Assembly: GCA_037074765.1 (NCBI GenBank)
Contig: JBAMDO010000024.1
Location: 248,001 to 312,000, forward strand
DNA length: 64,000 nucleotides
Source of the DNA: Mansonella perstans
Taxonomy: Eukaryota > Nematoda > Chromadorea > Rhabditida > Onchocercidae
Direction of reading: 5' to 3'
Part shown: positions 63,481 through 64,000 of the stretch, in pieces
Position numbering within the stretch: the first letter of the stretch is position 1
Layout: the number at the start of each line of letters is the position of its first letter
Notes under the pieces: model-generated
Database searches by the model: none
Told to the model about the DNA's origin: nothing
Seen by the model: the letters and a program-made list of their open reading frames with translations, nothing else
Made by a program: the position numbers and the translations under genes

Positions 63481-64000
63481 TGCATGTGCGACATGCGTCA
63501 ACTGCGCTCAATGAACAAATGCGCTAATTTCTATCAAACGATGGTTTTCATTAAATTGTCAAGTTAAATGAATATGTCATGTTGTCATTAAGTAAATTCT
63601 ACTGTTATCGCTGCTAACATTTAATGGTTGAAACGAAATTATAGAACGTATTCTTGAAGCAACTTTGAAATCGCGGTGCATCATCAGAAAAACTATCAGG
63701 TATTCAAAAAATTGAATTATCCTGTTGTCCAATGTCTTGTTTTTTTTTTTTTTTTTTTTTTTTTTTTTCAAATGACACTACAATGTTGCTTCAGTAAAGT
63801 TACATCGTTGCGAGAAATGTTTTTGTTCGAAGGATTTGAAAAATTATTTATCAAAAAAAAAGTCGCTCCAGTTAATAGTTTCAATTAAAAGAAATGTGAT
63901 GATGCAGAGAGAGAAATGAAGAACAACCATTTGAGACTGTGGAAAGAACTGTAAGAAGTTGATGAGACACTGGATTTGAAATTAGTATTTGAAAGCAGTA
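63480..64000. other. Right edge, no gene recognised
   Basis: About 80 bases after unit C resemble 31250-31330 (CAACTGCGCTCAATGAACAA), then similarity ends. A poly-T run lies at about 63741-63769. Short open frames here are not supported. Confidence 0.5.

Noticed and set aside
1..64000. CRISPR array, tRNA or rRNA genes
   Set aside because: Tandem arrays here have no spacers, and no A/B-box or rRNA-like stretch was recognised by eye; a tRNA missed by eye is possible.

Overview
The window looks like a piece of a nematode chromosome, most likely a clade III (spirurid/filarial-type) worm. It is AT-rich and its genes are split by many short-to-medium introns with TTTCAG/TTTTAG acceptors and GTAAGT/GTTTGT-like donors. 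It carries a CK1/TTBK-like kinase of the kind expanded in nematodes, and its housekeeping genes align well with animal families from memory. The species call is inference. All exon models were built by hand by matching splice-site phase; no search was run.

Layout. 3-83 (+) is the last exon of an unidentified gene. 352-4797 (-) is a CK1/TTBK-like kinase. 7004-14023 (+) is the SWI/SNF core subunit SMARCC (swsn-1), with 19 phase-consistent exons. 15744-17761 (+) is the GINS subunit SLD5. 19090-25282 (-) is serine palmitoyltransferase subunit 2 (SPTLC2). 25.3-31.2 kb is gene-poor: microsatellites, a 35-bp minisatellite, a diverged copy of a local repeat carrying a 27-bp array, and a broken BEL/Pao retrotransposon. 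41906-49025 (+) is a LOTUS/Tudor germ-granule-type gene, followed by several orphan exons (49.3-50.6 kb).

The most unusual part is 31.2-38.7 kb plus 53.5-63.5 kb. A duplicated unit of about 5.5 kb occurs there in three copies, each holding one minus-strand multi-exon gene (33371-35323, 53978-56361, 60064-62073). The eight deduced exons are the same in each and are in phase. The product appears to be two degenerate galectin-like beta-sandwich domains behind an N-terminal hydrophobic segment. Introns and flanks are nearly identical between copies, while exons for the first domain differ mostly at amino-acid-changing positions. This is the pattern expected of diversifying selection or of gene conversion that spares those exons.

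The conserved genes serve unrelated core functions (chromatin remodelling, replication initiation, sphingolipid synthesis, signalling, germline RNA regulation). Nothing suggests that they form a pathway or operon together.
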